From Bacillus thuringiensis (GTDB lineage Bacteria; Bacillota; Bacilli; Bacillales; Bacillaceae_G), in NCBI RefSeq assembly GCF_022095615.2, contig NZ_CP155560.1, positions 372,001 through 436,000 of the forward strand: a stretch of DNA of 64,000 nt, given 5' to 3'. Made by a program: the position numbers and the translations under genes. A model generated the notes under the pieces. That model was not told where the DNA came from and searched no databases. It was given only the letters and a program-made list of their open reading frames with translations. Shown in pieces: positions 52,901 through 61,290 of the stretch (the first letter of the stretch is position 1; the number at the start of each line of letters is the position of its first letter).

Positions 52901-53960
52901 TCCCTAAATTCGCTCCTAATGCATTTTTCGGGTTATCAGCATCTTCTTTTGTCTTTTCTTTATCCCCCTTAATATCTGGTTTTACTTTTGAATTACGGTA
53001 GTCATCACGAACACCTTTAACCAGTCCGGCCACACTTGCTAAAGCCCCCATACCCAACATCGTACCCGCTCTATGAATACCACCTGATGCATTGGTACTA
53101 AGGCCGATAAAACTTTTCACAATTTCACCAACTGGGATAAACATGGCAAGTAAAAACAATTTGATTAACGGACTATTTGCTGATCCAATAAGAGAAATAA
53201 TGAGCCATAAGGTAATCGCATGAATTGCTTGTATGAACACTGCTCCTATAAATTCTCGTATCCAATATAATGTCTGTTGTTTCTTTTGTGGAAATAGCCA
53301 CATACCTACCATTAAAGGACCCATTAACATTAAAATGTATAGTGACACCGCTCGCATTAAATAGTAAAAATTTGCCCAGACGATGAGACCAGCTTCTACA
53401 AACAAACCAAATATAATAAACATATAGTCATTTTCATGACCTTTCAAACTCAGCTCAGTAATGGTAAGCCCAGCCCCACCAAATCCAGGTTCTAGAAATT
53501 TAGTACCCTTATCTGGGTCGAAATTCCCTCCACTTACCCCATTGATAGCATCTCTGAATTCTATTATTACCCATGAATTGATTTCAAATATGAGTGTATA
53601 AAAGTAATCGAGATGCCAAAGGCAAATTGAAATGATCATCAAATCCTTCGCGTACTCTATTAATGCAGTTCTATTATTTGGATTAATGGCCGTTGCTGAG
53701 TATTTTGCCGCCGTAATAACTACACTGACAAGGACACAAAAGGCAACAAGCTTAAACATTACAGGCATACCTGTGTCTAACACCTTGGTTAGAGAATCAC
53801 CCGAAAATAAGAAATCTAAGTTTGTCCCTTTTCCTTCTTTTCCCTCTCCTCCAAACACTAAAACCGGTAGCGGATCCATAGTTGCATACACTGGACTAAG
53901 AAAAGCCTTCACCAAAACAATAATGAGCCCTCCGACCCACTCTACTATTTTCTCAAGCAT
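49926..53960 (-). CDS. VirB6/TrbL-like channel protein with a repeat-rich C-terminus
   Basis: The 1344-residue protein starts with about 300 residues containing five to seven membrane helices (VEWVGGLIIVLVKAFLSPVY, YYLMRAVSLYILMLMGPLMVGMW), the VirB6-like core. A Gly/Ala-rich linker follows (SIGKAAGGLAGMATGAGLG). A long soluble part has three similar units near residues 541, 660 and 791, each with a Phe-x-x-Gly/Ala-Tyr, Lys-x-x-Phe-Met and Trp-x-x-His-Leu pattern. The end is polar. It forms the membrane channel with VirB4 and is located between the VirB4 and hydrolase genes. Confidence 0.85.
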   Translation of the reverse strand: MLEKIVEWVGGLIIVLVKAFLSPVYATMDPLPVLVFGGEGKEGKGTNLDFLFSGDSLTKVLDTGMPVMFKLVAFCVLVSVVITAAKYSATAINPNNRTALIEYAKDLMIISICLWHLDYFYTLIFEINSWVIIEFRDAINGVSGGNFDPDKGTKFLEPGFGGAGLTITELSLKGHENDYMFIIFGLFVEAGLIVWANFYYLMRAVSLYILMLMGPLMVGMWLFPQKKQQTLYWIREFIGAVFIQAIHAITLWLIISLIGSANSPLIKLFLLAMFIPVGEIVKSFIGLSTNASGGIHRAGTMLGMGALASVAGLVKGVRDDYRNSKVKPDIKGDKEKTKEDADNPKNALGANLGTDLGTTSRAARMLKAGQIGSSIGKAAGGLAGMATGAGLGPEGMAIGTLAGSKAGGFTGAVAGRSAATLSEGAVALGKRIGSSVKNGMNTYKGLNGEQYPELTDEDIAQDLATKDFENWKADNPDSAVASRLKQAFPGSSDAEIAKKVAKTNSDQMSHFKNQRKQDVQNMKKNATPYGNARDLVNAATNAFQKGYEADHKDAFMSQLPENMSAEEKEKKWNDHLNSKVQGFRNHAEQAATKAGAMPVDAKDKQGNNLFDKSFVNKDAFASQLAFGKVGKAVEGVQGETLESGHQNMGQVGALVGASTAAFKKAYTEDHKAGFMKQFPADVPQQEKEAAWNKHLSQKVQGFKNHAQKAAEQAGIVQQKDGTSYANKEAFASQLSQQLQSNPNINAMGVSSVSGIQKAVNGVKTHSLANGYGNQKQKDVSNVGNLVQASTESFKQGYAAENKANFMKNLSPTMSQTQKVEAWQSHLSDKGNEFKAVAQQAAVQSGAMPVQAKDTGGKSLHAQSYINKGAFASELTKGLQNHATLGTVSQQVSSGITSSIQGVRSHGVATGGAINKAVYAATQTQASMARAGNLSTSEIERSYADASASVASIAQSAGKMSIPTSAVGRMTQQSTKVGMSVMEGVKHFMPTNALENASKAYFNASDNVQQAGGNAVQRVISGTAAAVHTSLGGNAAERHYNVTKGLSYAAGVIGGTGAYQATARMVSKHNPYNKAVQTEAKEIQEIQGMVPTITDATGRQSVAQGAIRLVTTNNKSWIEAKDSSGMTQVVSRYGSGDSSIRSGQVVYQDLNVSDGQLTQHRNGMKATPAYIQDSSGGKISINRSININPNQLVGNQNQRPLQQKPVFSEPPLTANHKVDNGHFYMSDLDQGGYQNVQMVVERNRSYMVATTTDGTVSRISPYGKGDTRLQANQRIERVCEVKDSSIKPREEILVTQTHEEVVRSETNLNLSEHDPQNLIPFAPNPRLAQRKRRNNENGKYGVTSL

Positions 53961-53990
53961 AATTTCACCTTCCTTTTCAAAGGTACGCTA

Positions 53991-56090
53991 TTATCCTCCG
54001 TACCCTTGTACTTTCTTCATATTATTTAAAAGCTCTTGTAGTACAGCTTCATTGGATTCAATGAACATCATTTCTTTATCTGATGGATCTGTTTGGATCC
54101 AAACAGAACTATCTCCTATACGGAAAATCCCTTCACCTTTTCCTGGATTGTTGAGAATAATATCAAGCTCTCCAGCAGTTAAGTTAAAGTTCTCTTGGAT
54201 CTTTTTCTTATCAATCTTATTTTGCTCTAAGAAGAAATAAGAGAAAGTAGATTGCAAGATACCACGTGCTTTCACATTTTCTAAAATACGAACAAAGTCC
54301 TGACTTGCCCAACACATACCGGCATTTCTTTTACGTGAACGACGTGCTACTTTTTCTAAGAAATTAACAGTTTGTTCATAGTCGATAAACTGCCACATCT
54401 CATCCACATATAACACTTTTCGTTTGATTGCATGTTCTGGACTCTTAATCCAATGCTCCCAGATATAGTTCAGAATAACGTGGAAGGCGATTGGTTTTAA
54501 AAACCCTTCTTCTAAATGACTAATATTAAAGTTAACAACACGCGATTCATTTAACTGTGTTTCTACACCGCGTCCAAAATTACTTTGCCCATCAAATAAT
54601 GGTTTTGAGCCATCACGTAAAAACGGACGAATCGCGGCAATTAACTCTTCTGCTTTCACATCATCTCCATGGTTTTCTACTATTACATCGTAAATTTCTT
54701 TTAACTCTGGCTCTGGCTTTCTCACTTGAGACTGAATTAATTGTCCATCTACTTTCTTCACTTCATCTGTATATAAAGATGAAGGGTGAGAAGTAATACC
54801 ATGTCTCTCAAACACTTCACGAATCGCATCTTCTAGCATCGTGCGTTGGAATACATTTAATCCAGGTTGATCAAAGTCTTGCCCGCGAATAATAATGTCA
54901 AAGAATCCTAGTATTTCATTGATTTTCTCTAAAATTGGTACAAATCTTACATACTTCACGCCATCACGTTCTACGAGTTCTTTCTTATCGTATTGTTCAA
55001 GTGCTTCTAGTTCTTCATCTTTATCTGTAATTTGAAGTTCTGTTACTGCAATTGCACAAGGATTAATAATGATATTACTTTCAGGTGAAATATTTAAGTT
55101 AATGCCACCTAGTCGTTTGGTGATTTTTACGAATTCTCCCTCTGGATCTATGATCATCGCATGTGTATCTGCAAGTGATGTTTCACGAGCTAGCTTCATT
55201 TTTAAAAGTAAACTTTTACCGGAACCTGAAATCCCTGTCACACCAATGTTATAGTTTGGTGGACGATAATCTGCGTTACCAAATGAATTTAAAAATTCTA
55301 CTTGTCCAGTAATTTTGTTCTTTCCTATTGGTATACCACCGTTAAATCTTCCGGATCCTGATACAAAGGGGGCAAATGTACATAAAGCACGTCTATCGAT
55401 ATTTCGGTATGTATCTTGCAGAGTATTTGGTGCACCTAGTGGCATAACCGCTTTCAAGCCACTCTTCACACGATTCCAAGTACTCGCTATTTTAAAGTGA
55501 GAGGCTTGCATTTCATCTTCGATATACTCACATAAAACATCTAATTCTTTCTTTGAATCAGCATACGCAACCGCCATCGTACTTACCATATAGGAGTCAT
55601 TTTCATTAAATTGAATTTCATCCATTAGATTGTTTGTATCCTGAATTTTTGCATCTAAGTCTTTTTCCTGGTCAATATTTCCGCGTGTACGTTGGAAGGA
55701 AAGGTTCGAACGTAACATTGTTAGCTGCATATCTAACGATCGCATCGCTTTTGCTTTTGGCTCTTTATGAATATCAATCATGACATCAACCTCTCCAGCT
55801 GAAGTTAACATGTTCAGCCAATTGGTCTGCATCATACGAGGGTATCCATCACGTGGAATATAAAATGGACGGAAGAAAGTATTACTTCCTAAAGACTGCT
55901 TAATTACCCCATAGTCTTCTGCATCAATTTTCATTCCTTCTGGGGCAATGACATCAAACACAGTTGTTTGATTGTCTAATTGAGGTGGAACTTCTTCTTG
56001 TTCGTGCTCTTCCTCTTCTAGTTCCAATTCATCATTCTTTTCAGCTTCTAATTTCTTTTTTTCTTTTTTCTTCTTTCCAAACAATTTCAT
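53991..56090 (-). CDS. VirB4-family conjugation ATPase
   Basis: The 699-residue cytosolic ATPase powers substrate transfer and channel assembly. An acidic, charged N-terminus precedes Walker A GISGSGKS (residues 286-293), Walker B VLYVDEMWQF (about 568) and the ASQDF motif of VirB4/TraC proteins. Spacing to the preceding gene is only 2 bp, so they are coupled. The N-terminal domain is shorter than in some VirB4 proteins; the gene upstream may supply related functions. Confidence 0.94.
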   Translation of the reverse strand: MKLFGKKKKEKKKLEAEKNDELELEEEEHEQEEVPPQLDNQTTVFDVIAPEGMKIDAEDYGVIKQSLGSNTFFRPFYIPRDGYPRMMQTNWLNMLTSAGEVDVMIDIHKEPKAKAMRSLDMQLTMLRSNLSFQRTRGNIDQEKDLDAKIQDTNNLMDEIQFNENDSYMVSTMAVAYADSKKELDVLCEYIEDEMQASHFKIASTWNRVKSGLKAVMPLGAPNTLQDTYRNIDRRALCTFAPFVSGSGRFNGGIPIGKNKITGQVEFLNSFGNADYRPPNYNIGVTGISGSGKSLLLKMKLARETSLADTHAMIIDPEGEFVKITKRLGGINLNISPESNIIINPCAIAVTELQITDKDEELEALEQYDKKELVERDGVKYVRFVPILEKINEILGFFDIIIRGQDFDQPGLNVFQRTMLEDAIREVFERHGITSHPSSLYTDEVKKVDGQLIQSQVRKPEPELKEIYDVIVENHGDDVKAEELIAAIRPFLRDGSKPLFDGQSNFGRGVETQLNESRVVNFNISHLEEGFLKPIAFHVILNYIWEHWIKSPEHAIKRKVLYVDEMWQFIDYEQTVNFLEKVARRSRKRNAGMCWASQDFVRILENVKARGILQSTFSYFFLEQNKIDKKKIQENFNLTAGELDIILNNPGKGEGIFRIGDSSVWIQTDPSDKEMMFIESNEAVLQELLNNMKKVQGYGG

Positions 56091-56092
56091 AC

Positions 56093-57007
56093 TTATGCCA
56101 CCCCATTATTTGATTTTTTAGCTTTTTCTTCCGCTAGAACTTTCTTCATTAACTCTAGTTTTCTCTCATTTGTTTCACTTGTTGAATACAGAGAGAAGTT
56201 CTCATTTTCAATTAAATCTTGGAAACGTGCTTTCACCGCTTTACGACGGTTAAACGCTACGTATAAGAGTTCTATTAATTTATCTTTCGTTAACATTTCT
56301 ACACTAATTTTTGCTTTCGATAGTAGATTTCGGGAAGCATTATAGCGACGATATAATTCGTTAAACGCTTTATCTACAATTTTTTCTTCCAATTCTTCCT
56401 CTGTATCAGCTGTAATCGTACTAATATCAACTTTGTATGGATAAATTAAATATCGCTTTTGTTCATATCGTGGCTGCGAACGTTGCCAATACTCTAAGTT
56501 GTCGATAACTTCTTGCCCATAAAGTACTGTCTCTGGTGTAAGGTCCTTCGCACCTTTCATTGTTTCTGTCATTTTTCGTACAGGATCTGTTAAATCTACA
56601 AACTTACTTTGGATATATACCTTCGTATTAAATTCTAATGTGGTTAACCATGATTCAATTTTGATATCAATCGCTTCTTGTTCCGCATTTGAAAGTAGGT
56701 AATAGTTTACTGGGTGTGCCTCCGCGATTAGGACAAACGTGTCATCATGATAACGAATCATATGATTTTCAACTTCCTTAATGTCTTCTACAAAAGCACT
56801 AAAGAAATCCACATTATCCTCATCAATTTCCTCTGTAGCAGGCGTATTCTTTTTATTTTTCTTTCCATTTTTTTCAGCAGTACGTTTCTCTACACCGCCC
56901 TGACTTTTCCCCTTTTTCTTTATATTAAATAGCGGTTTTCCATTCATTTTCCTATAAAAGAAAAATCCTACAATGGCTACCACCGCAAAATATATCATTT
57001 CTAACAT
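56093..57007 (-). CDS. Conjugation membrane-anchored partner protein
   Basis: The 304-residue protein has one N-terminal helix (about residues 4-17) and a lysine-rich linker. A soluble domain follows (about 65-290; HMIRYHDDTFVLIAEAHPVNYYLL, KRYLIYPYKVDIST). The N-terminal helix and the soluble domain's position just before VirB4 fit the TraC/TrsD-type partner seen in Gram-positive type IV systems, which may be a detached N-terminal part of VirB4. It is flanked by PrgI-like and VirB4 genes without gaps. Confidence 0.6.
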   Translation of the reverse strand: MLEMIYFAVVAIVGFFFYRKMNGKPLFNIKKKGKSQGGVEKRTAEKNGKKNKKNTPATEEIDEDNVDFFSAFVEDIKEVENHMIRYHDDTFVLIAEAHPVNYYLLSNAEQEAIDIKIESWLTTLEFNTKVYIQSKFVDLTDPVRKMTETMKGAKDLTPETVLYGQEVIDNLEYWQRSQPRYEQKRYLIYPYKVDISTITADTEEELEEKIVDKAFNELYRRYNASRNLLSKAKISVEMLTKDKLIELLYVAFNRRKAVKARFQDLIENENFSLYSTSETNERKLELMKKVLAEEKAKKSNNGVA

Positions 57008-57358
57008 CTATAAATTCTCCTTTACCCATGTAATTGGCTCGTACCCTTTTCTCCAATTTCCTTTTTCAGAACGGCTACGCATTTTGATAAGTAAAAATTT
57101 ATCTAAATACATGTGTTGTTTTTCTTTATAAATAAAAGCAAACGTTATTACAACTACTACTGTTGGTATTGCTAAAATTAAGCAAATAAAAAATGCTACA
57201 GCCGCATTAAAAGGCGCAAATAGCCGCCATAAAAATGGTACATATAAATAAAGGGATGCTCCGCCACCCAATAGATAAATCAATTGGCGTTTGCTCAGCA
57301 CACCTAATAGTGTTTTTTGTTCCGAAGTCATATCAACAGGAACAGTTACTTTTCTCAT
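57008..57358 (-). CDS. PrgI/TcpE-family conjugation membrane protein
   Basis: The 116-residue protein has two adjacent membrane helices (about 36-55 and 56-78) and an N-terminal TSEQKTLLGVLSKRQLIYLLGG segment typical of the PrgI/TcpE family (VirB3-like). AGGAGGAAAC precedes the ATG. Genes of this family lie directly upstream of VirB4-type ATPases, as here. Confidence 0.85.
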   Translation of the reverse strand: MRKVTVPVDMTSEQKTLLGVLSKRQLIYLLGGGASLYLYVPFLWRLFAPFNAAVAFFICLILAIPTVVVVITFAFIYKEKQHMYLDKFLLIKMRSRSEKGNWRKGYEPITWVKENL

Positions 57359-57424
57359 TTTGTTTCCTCCCTTGTATAAGAGAAGCTCTCCCCAAATAGA
57401 GGAGAGCTTTTACAAACTCTTATG

Positions 57425-57760
57425 TTAAATTTTTGTAACCCAAGAAGCGATGTCGTATGCTTTGATCATGACAAAGCCTCCAATTGCCGCACAAGCTAAA
57501 CCAATCATGGCTTGTGTACGGTTTTCAGGGTTTTTACCTTGTGCACCAGATAGTTTAATAGCCGCAAATACAACGCAAGCTGCTACCCAAATTCCTCCAA
57601 AACCAATTAGTGTTGTTACAAGGGTATTCATGCTTTTTTGTACAGTGGTAGCATCTGCACCACTGGTGTGCCCAGTAAGCCCCTTCTCAAAACTACCTTT
57701 TGCCAGTAAGAAATCTCCTACTGATGTTGTCATAAGTTTTGCAGACAACCAATTCAACAT
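57425..57760 (-). CDS. VirB2-like small membrane protein, first gene of the operon
   Basis: The ATG at 57758-57760 has GGAGG 9 nt upstream, giving 112 residues; a longer in-frame reading crosses the leader terminator. It has two hydrophobic helices (about 50-67 and 88-106) separated by a polar loop (SGAQGKNPENRTQAM), the plan of VirB2/TrbC pilin-like subunits. It is the first gene after the promoter and leader hairpin and is followed at 66 bp by the PrgI-like gene. Confidence 0.7.
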   Translation of the reverse strand: MLNWLSAKLMTTSVGDFLLAKGSFEKGLTGHTSGADATTVQKSMNTLVTTLIGFGGIWVAACVVFAAIKLSGAQGKNPENRTQAMIGLACAAIGGFVMIKAYDIASWVTKI

Positions 57761-57801
57761 AATTCCTGCACCTCCGGGTGTTTTTTGCTCGCAAAACGCA
57801 A

Positions 57802-57856
57802 AAAGACCCCAATACACGCACACGTCCCCTAAGGACATGGCGCATATTGAGGTCTT
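57802..57856 (-). terminator. Leader terminator (attenuator) of the conjugation operon
   Basis: On the minus strand AGACCTCAATA...TATTGGGGTCTTTTTGCG forms a terminator hairpin between the promoter and the first gene. Transcription must pass it for the operon to be made. This suggests control by antitermination or a protein, though no regulator was identified. Confidence 0.75.
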
Positions 57857-57913
57857 CTCTTATATGCGAACTGATTAATTTTATATTTTATTGTAAAATC
57901 TTATTACTTTTAT

Positions 57914-57942
57914 ATTATAGCGATACAATATTAAAAAGACAA
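57914..57942 (-). promoter_or_regulatory. Sigma-A promoter of the conjugation operon
   Basis: On the minus strand TTGTCT (57942-57937), a 17-bp spacer and TATAAT (57919-57914). The start site would be near 57907, giving a leader of about 147 nt with the attenuator at 57856-57802. Confidence 0.8.
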
Positions 57943-57963
57943 GACTTTCTTTACATATTTAGC

Positions 57964-58175
57964 AAAAATAGAAGCCAGATAGACGTTCTTCCTACCATCT
58001 TGCTTTTCTTCTTTAAATGAACGCCATGTTTCTATTTTTATAGATTTTGTAGTTTTGTCCTTTAGCGTATATACATGTATATACTATGCTTCTTTTTTCT
58101 TTTTCATAATAACCCCTAGCATCTGCATAATGTAGTAATAATTAAGTAAATAAGTATGTAAAAATTACATACTTA
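57964..58175. promoter_or_regulatory. Cluster of palindromes upstream of the conjugation promoter
   Basis: An interrupted inverted repeat (AAAAATAGAA...GTTC and GAAC...TTTCTATTTTT) lies at 57964-58040, a perfect 18-bp palindrome GTATATACATGTATATAC at 58067-58084, and a hairpin TAAGTATGTAA/TTACATACTTA at 58151-58175. None has a T run. They are good candidates for operator sites of a transfer regulator. Confidence 0.5.
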
Positions 58176-58277
58176 ACAAGTATAATATAATTATTCTTTC
58201 TCCTCAAAAAATAAATCTACCTTTAATTATAGCGTAGCCAATAAATATACTTTTGATTTATGAGAAAAGAACATAAA
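58176..58277. other. Short intergenic stretch
   Basis: A+T-rich, with no ORF; it lies between the palindrome cluster and the terminator at 58278. Confidence 0.4.
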
Positions 58278-58318
58278 AAAACAGGTAATTGTGTGTATGT
58301 CACAATCACCTGTTTTTT
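58278..58318. terminator. Bidirectional terminator
   Basis: AACAGGT.ATTGTG/CACAAT.ACCTGTT flanked by A and T runs. It ends the Rpn-type transcripts from the right and insulates the conjugation promoter. Confidence 0.8.
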
Positions 58319-58335
58319 TTACTTATATCTACTCT

Positions 58336-58637
58336 TTATTTTTGTAAAATCTCATTAACCTCTTCTATACTAATTCCAGCAGCTTCCGCAGCATTTTCTA
58401 TAGATATTCCCACTTTAATCATGTTTTTGACTAATTGTTTTTTAACTTTTTCCTTTGCTTTTTCTTCTGCTGTTTCTATTTCAGATATTCTGTCTTTAAT
58501 CGCCTTTTCTTTTGCCTCATAGTAACGCAGAAAACCCTTATTATTCCTTAAACGTTCCCAATCTTCTATTTCTTGTTTGAAAATAGATTCTTTTTCTATT
58601 ACAATCTCTCCTGAAATTTTTGTTACCTTCTTATGTT
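58336..58637 (-). pseudogene. C-terminal fragment of a second Rpn-family gene
   Basis: Immediately after the stop of the intact Rpn gene, and in the same frame, the sequence repeats its C-terminal third: IEDWERLRNNKGFLRYYEAK, EKAIKDRISEIETAEEKA, ISIEEVNEIL. The catalytic domain is absent and there is no start codon with a ribosome site. It is the rest of a tandem paralogue. Confidence 0.8.
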
Positions 58638-58647
58638 CCTCACAATA

Positions 58648-59568
58648 CTACTTACTTTTTAAAATTTCATTAACCTTTTCCACACTTAAATCAGCAGCTT
58701 TCGCAATTTGTTCTATAGGCAACCCCATTTTAATTAAATTGTGAATTATCTCTATCTTAGTTACAATTGTAGCTTCTTCTGTGGCTTCTTCTCTGGCTTT
58801 TTTTGCAGCTTTTTCTTCTGCCGTTTCTATTTCAGATATTCTATCTTTTATTGCCTTTTCTCTCGCCTCATATAAGCGTAAAAAATCCTTATCGCTACTT
58901 AGACGCTCCCAATCCTCTATTGCCTTTTTCAAAACTGGATCTTTTTCCATCGCGATTCCCTCCAGGATTGTAGTTAATTTATCATCTTCATATGCAGGAA
59001 ATAATAGTAGCCAACGTGCTAATATAGCATCCCACGGATCCATTCGTTCTTCTTGCCATTCTCGAATTACTTTTGGAATCTCTAGAAAGTGCAATTGCAT
59101 ATTCTCAGAAATTATGTGCTCCGATTTTTTGTTCATGACTACACCGACATTATGAAAGTCTTCTTCTTCTGGAAACAGAATGAAATCCACTATATTAATG
59201 CAAATAGTTGGTCTTAATTCTGTATACTTCATCCCCTGAGTCATTTGGGAATAATACATGCCAGCCCAGTAGAACAAAGATCGCTCGATCATGTCTTTTT
59301 TGTCGCGAACCTGTATCTCTATATTTAATTTTATACCACTATTAAGGGTAGCTCGCAAATCTAAAATAGATAATTTATCATCCTTTTGCTCCCTTGGAAG
59401 ATGCGGATCATCTAAATGCAAAGAGATAATTTTCTCATCTAAAGAGGATTGTAATATCGCATTAAGAAAACCAATGAGTATATCCTCGTTTCCTTCTACT
59501 CCAAACAAGCGCTTAAAAGCAAAATCAATTCGTAAATTCACTAGATTCTTTTTTACATATACACTCAT
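58648..59568 (-). CDS. Rpn-family recombination-promoting nuclease (PD-(D/E)XK)
   Basis: The 306-residue protein starts with the family block LRIDFAFKRLFGVEGNEDIL and FLNAIL. It has the nuclease-fold residues in LSILDLRATLNSG and LNIEIQV, and RSLFYWAGMYYSQM. The C-terminus is a charged coiled coil followed by a helix-turn-helix-like end (PIEQIAKAADLSVEKVNEIL). Rpn proteins were long annotated as transposases; E. coli Rpn proteins are DNA endonucleases that stimulate RecA-independent recombination and are linked to phage defence. The ATG has a GAGGGAAA site. Confidence 0.88.
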   Translation of the reverse strand: MSVYVKKNLVNLRIDFAFKRLFGVEGNEDILIGFLNAILQSSLDEKIISLHLDDPHLPREQKDDKLSILDLRATLNSGIKLNIEIQVRDKKDMIERSLFYWAGMYYSQMTQGMKYTELRPTICINIVDFILFPEEEDFHNVGVVMNKKSEHIISENMQLHFLEIPKVIREWQEERMDPWDAILARWLLLFPAYEDDKLTTILEGIAMEKDPVLKKAIEDWERLSSDKDFLRLYEAREKAIKDRISEIETAEEKAAKKAREEATEEATIVTKIEIIHNLIKMGLPIEQIAKAADLSVEKVNEILKSK

Positions 59569-59616
59569 ATTTTCCCTCTACCTTTCTACTTTTAAAAATT
59601 TTATTTAAAGGAATAA

Positions 59617-59645
59617 AAAAAGATAGAATTACAATTCTATCTTTT
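59617..59645 (-). terminator. Terminator between the 53-residue gene and rpn
   Basis: AAAAAGATAGAATT/AATTCTATCTTTTT with a 3-nt loop; T residues follow on the minus strand. Confidence 0.75.
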
Positions 59646-59677
59646 TCCCCTTCTATTCACCTCACCAAATATGGCTA

Positions 59678-59839
59678 CTAGTTGTTTAATATATATGAAA
59701 TATCCTCTTCACACATATTTGTCGCATTTGCAATCGTCGTAATAGAAACCCCTTCATTATAAAATTTATGAATTAATTCCATTCTTTCTTGTTCCCTAGC
59801 TTTTTTGTCTACATCCATTAATTGTTGCATAAGATTCAT
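59678..59839 (-). CDS. 53-residue protein resembling the Rpn C-terminus
   Basis: GAAAGGTG lies upstream of the ATG. The product, MNLMQQLMDVDKKAREQERM, then a helix-turn-helix-like end (GVSITTIANATNMCEEDISYIL), resembles the C-terminal end of the Rpn proteins downstream (PIEQIAKAADLSVEKVNEIL). It has a terminator of its own. It is either a stand-alone version of that domain or the tail of a third, decayed Rpn gene; the ribosome site favours expression. Confidence 0.55.
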   Translation of the reverse strand: MNLMQQLMDVDKKAREQERMELIHKFYNEGVSITTIANATNMCEEDISYILNN

Positions 59840-59897
59840 CTACTTAATACACACCTTTCTATTATAAAAAATCCCCTTGCTAAAATCTTACGATTTA

Positions 59898-61211
59898 TTA
59901 TATTGTGCGGAAAATGGGTTTGAAAGAAGCTTGCATCGCATCATCCAGACCTTTCCCTTGTGCTGGGTTCCATGCTGCAATAATTACGTTATAGCCCTCT
60001 TTCTTTAACTCTGTCGCAAAAGCAATTAAGGCAGCTCTTACTTTTTCATTCTCAACCAAGTCGGCATCAAATGCTAAATACACATTCTCTACACCCACAT
60101 CTTTTAATACAGGCATAGCAATCCTCCATGCATTTACACCAGGAATCGCAAGAACTGTTGTCCCTACTTCAGAAAGTTCCTCTTTATTAAATCTCTTTGG
60201 AATCAAATCAGCAATCAAATCAGCTTTCATGGGGCCCTCTGTGATCATTACTGATTTCGTTTGATGTAAGGCACCAGAATTCCAGTGTTTTAAATGAGAG
60301 CTTGGTACCGCTACATGTACAGGAAGTGGATGTTCACTACCACCTGCACCAGTTCCTTGATTTTTGTTTGCTGATGAGAGCCATAAATATTTTTGCCCTT
60401 TATGAATCTTTACAACAATTCGTTCCTCATGAAATGGAATCTCTACCTTTTTGCTCACTTCTAGTTCGCCTTCAAAGATACAATCACCATTTTTAGTTAT
60501 CTTTACAACATTAGGCTGTTCGATTAATTCCGCTTGAACTCCAGTAGGTGCCGATTTCACATGAACGGAGTTTTTCACTTCATCCACACGAACTTGCCAT
60601 CCAACAATTTGATTGTACTGGTTTCGAAACGGAATCATTATACCAGGAGAACCTGACATCAAACGAAGAGAAAGCTGACCTTTCTTCATCTCATAAAATC
60701 CCGGAATTCCCTGCCAGTAATTTTTATTCCCAATCTGTTTAAATAACTTTTCCCAAACTGTCGTATATGTATTATCCTCTTCTAACTCAATTTGTTGTTT
60801 TAAGAAAGAACGATATTGACGTACTTGTATTTGTTCTTCAGTCATTTTTCTATCTCGTAATAAATGTGTATGATGATGCTCTTGTAATGGTATGAAATCC
60901 ATTAACTTACGATTAAACACATTTAATTCCATATTGCTTTTCCTATCATGAACCTGAACTTCATCCACTTCAGGCAATTGATACTCATTTTTTCCATTTA
61001 TGTAGTGAATGTAGCTTGGATTGCTCGTATTTTTCCCATAGACCCATTTGCTTTCTACACGGGTACATGCTACCTTCTCTTGCGAAACATGAAGCATGCA
61101 ATTACCTGTATCATGACAAATCGGACACGTAACACGATAAAATTCCCACCAGCTACCTCTTGGATAAGCACTTGTTAAACGAAATTGACCTTTTTGAATG
61201 TTATAATTCAT
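59898..61211 (-). CDS. Zinc-finger/Toprim primase-like protein (DUF3854 type)
   Basis: The 437-residue protein has a CHC2-like zinc finger at the N-terminus (CPICHDTGNC, then CTRV). A central domain (FRNQYNQIVGWQVRVD) resembles plasmid primases. The Toprim-like domain has the motifs ITEGPMKADL (Glu), LAFDADLVEN (DxD) and KGLDDAM. DUF3854 proteins are encoded by plasmids and conjugative elements and may prime transferred DNA. It lies upstream of the transfer operon and on the same strand. An ATG with GGAG 7-8 nt upstream is the start. Confidence 0.82.
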   Translation of the reverse strand: MNYNIQKGQFRLTSAYPRGSWWEFYRVTCPICHDTGNCMLHVSQEKVACTRVESKWVYGKNTSNPSYIHYINGKNEYQLPEVDEVQVHDRKSNMELNVFNRKLMDFIPLQEHHHTHLLRDRKMTEEQIQVRQYRSFLKQQIELEEDNTYTTVWEKLFKQIGNKNYWQGIPGFYEMKKGQLSLRLMSGSPGIMIPFRNQYNQIVGWQVRVDEVKNSVHVKSAPTGVQAELIEQPNVVKITKNGDCIFEGELEVSKKVEIPFHEERIVVKIHKGQKYLWLSSANKNQGTGAGGSEHPLPVHVAVPSSHLKHWNSGALHQTKSVMITEGPMKADLIADLIPKRFNKEELSEVGTTVLAIPGVNAWRIAMPVLKDVGVENVYLAFDADLVENEKVRAALIAFATELKKEGYNVIIAAWNPAQGKGLDDAMQASFKPIFRTI

Positions 61212-61290
61212 TTTTCCCCACTCCTTGTATAGTGTTTATTATATATGGAACAGATACTTCCATTAAACTCTTTATACTTCTATTTAGATA

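Noticed and set aside
53632..54240. 202-codon + strand ORF
   Set aside because: Antisense to the VirB6-like and VirB4 genes; no domain recognisable.
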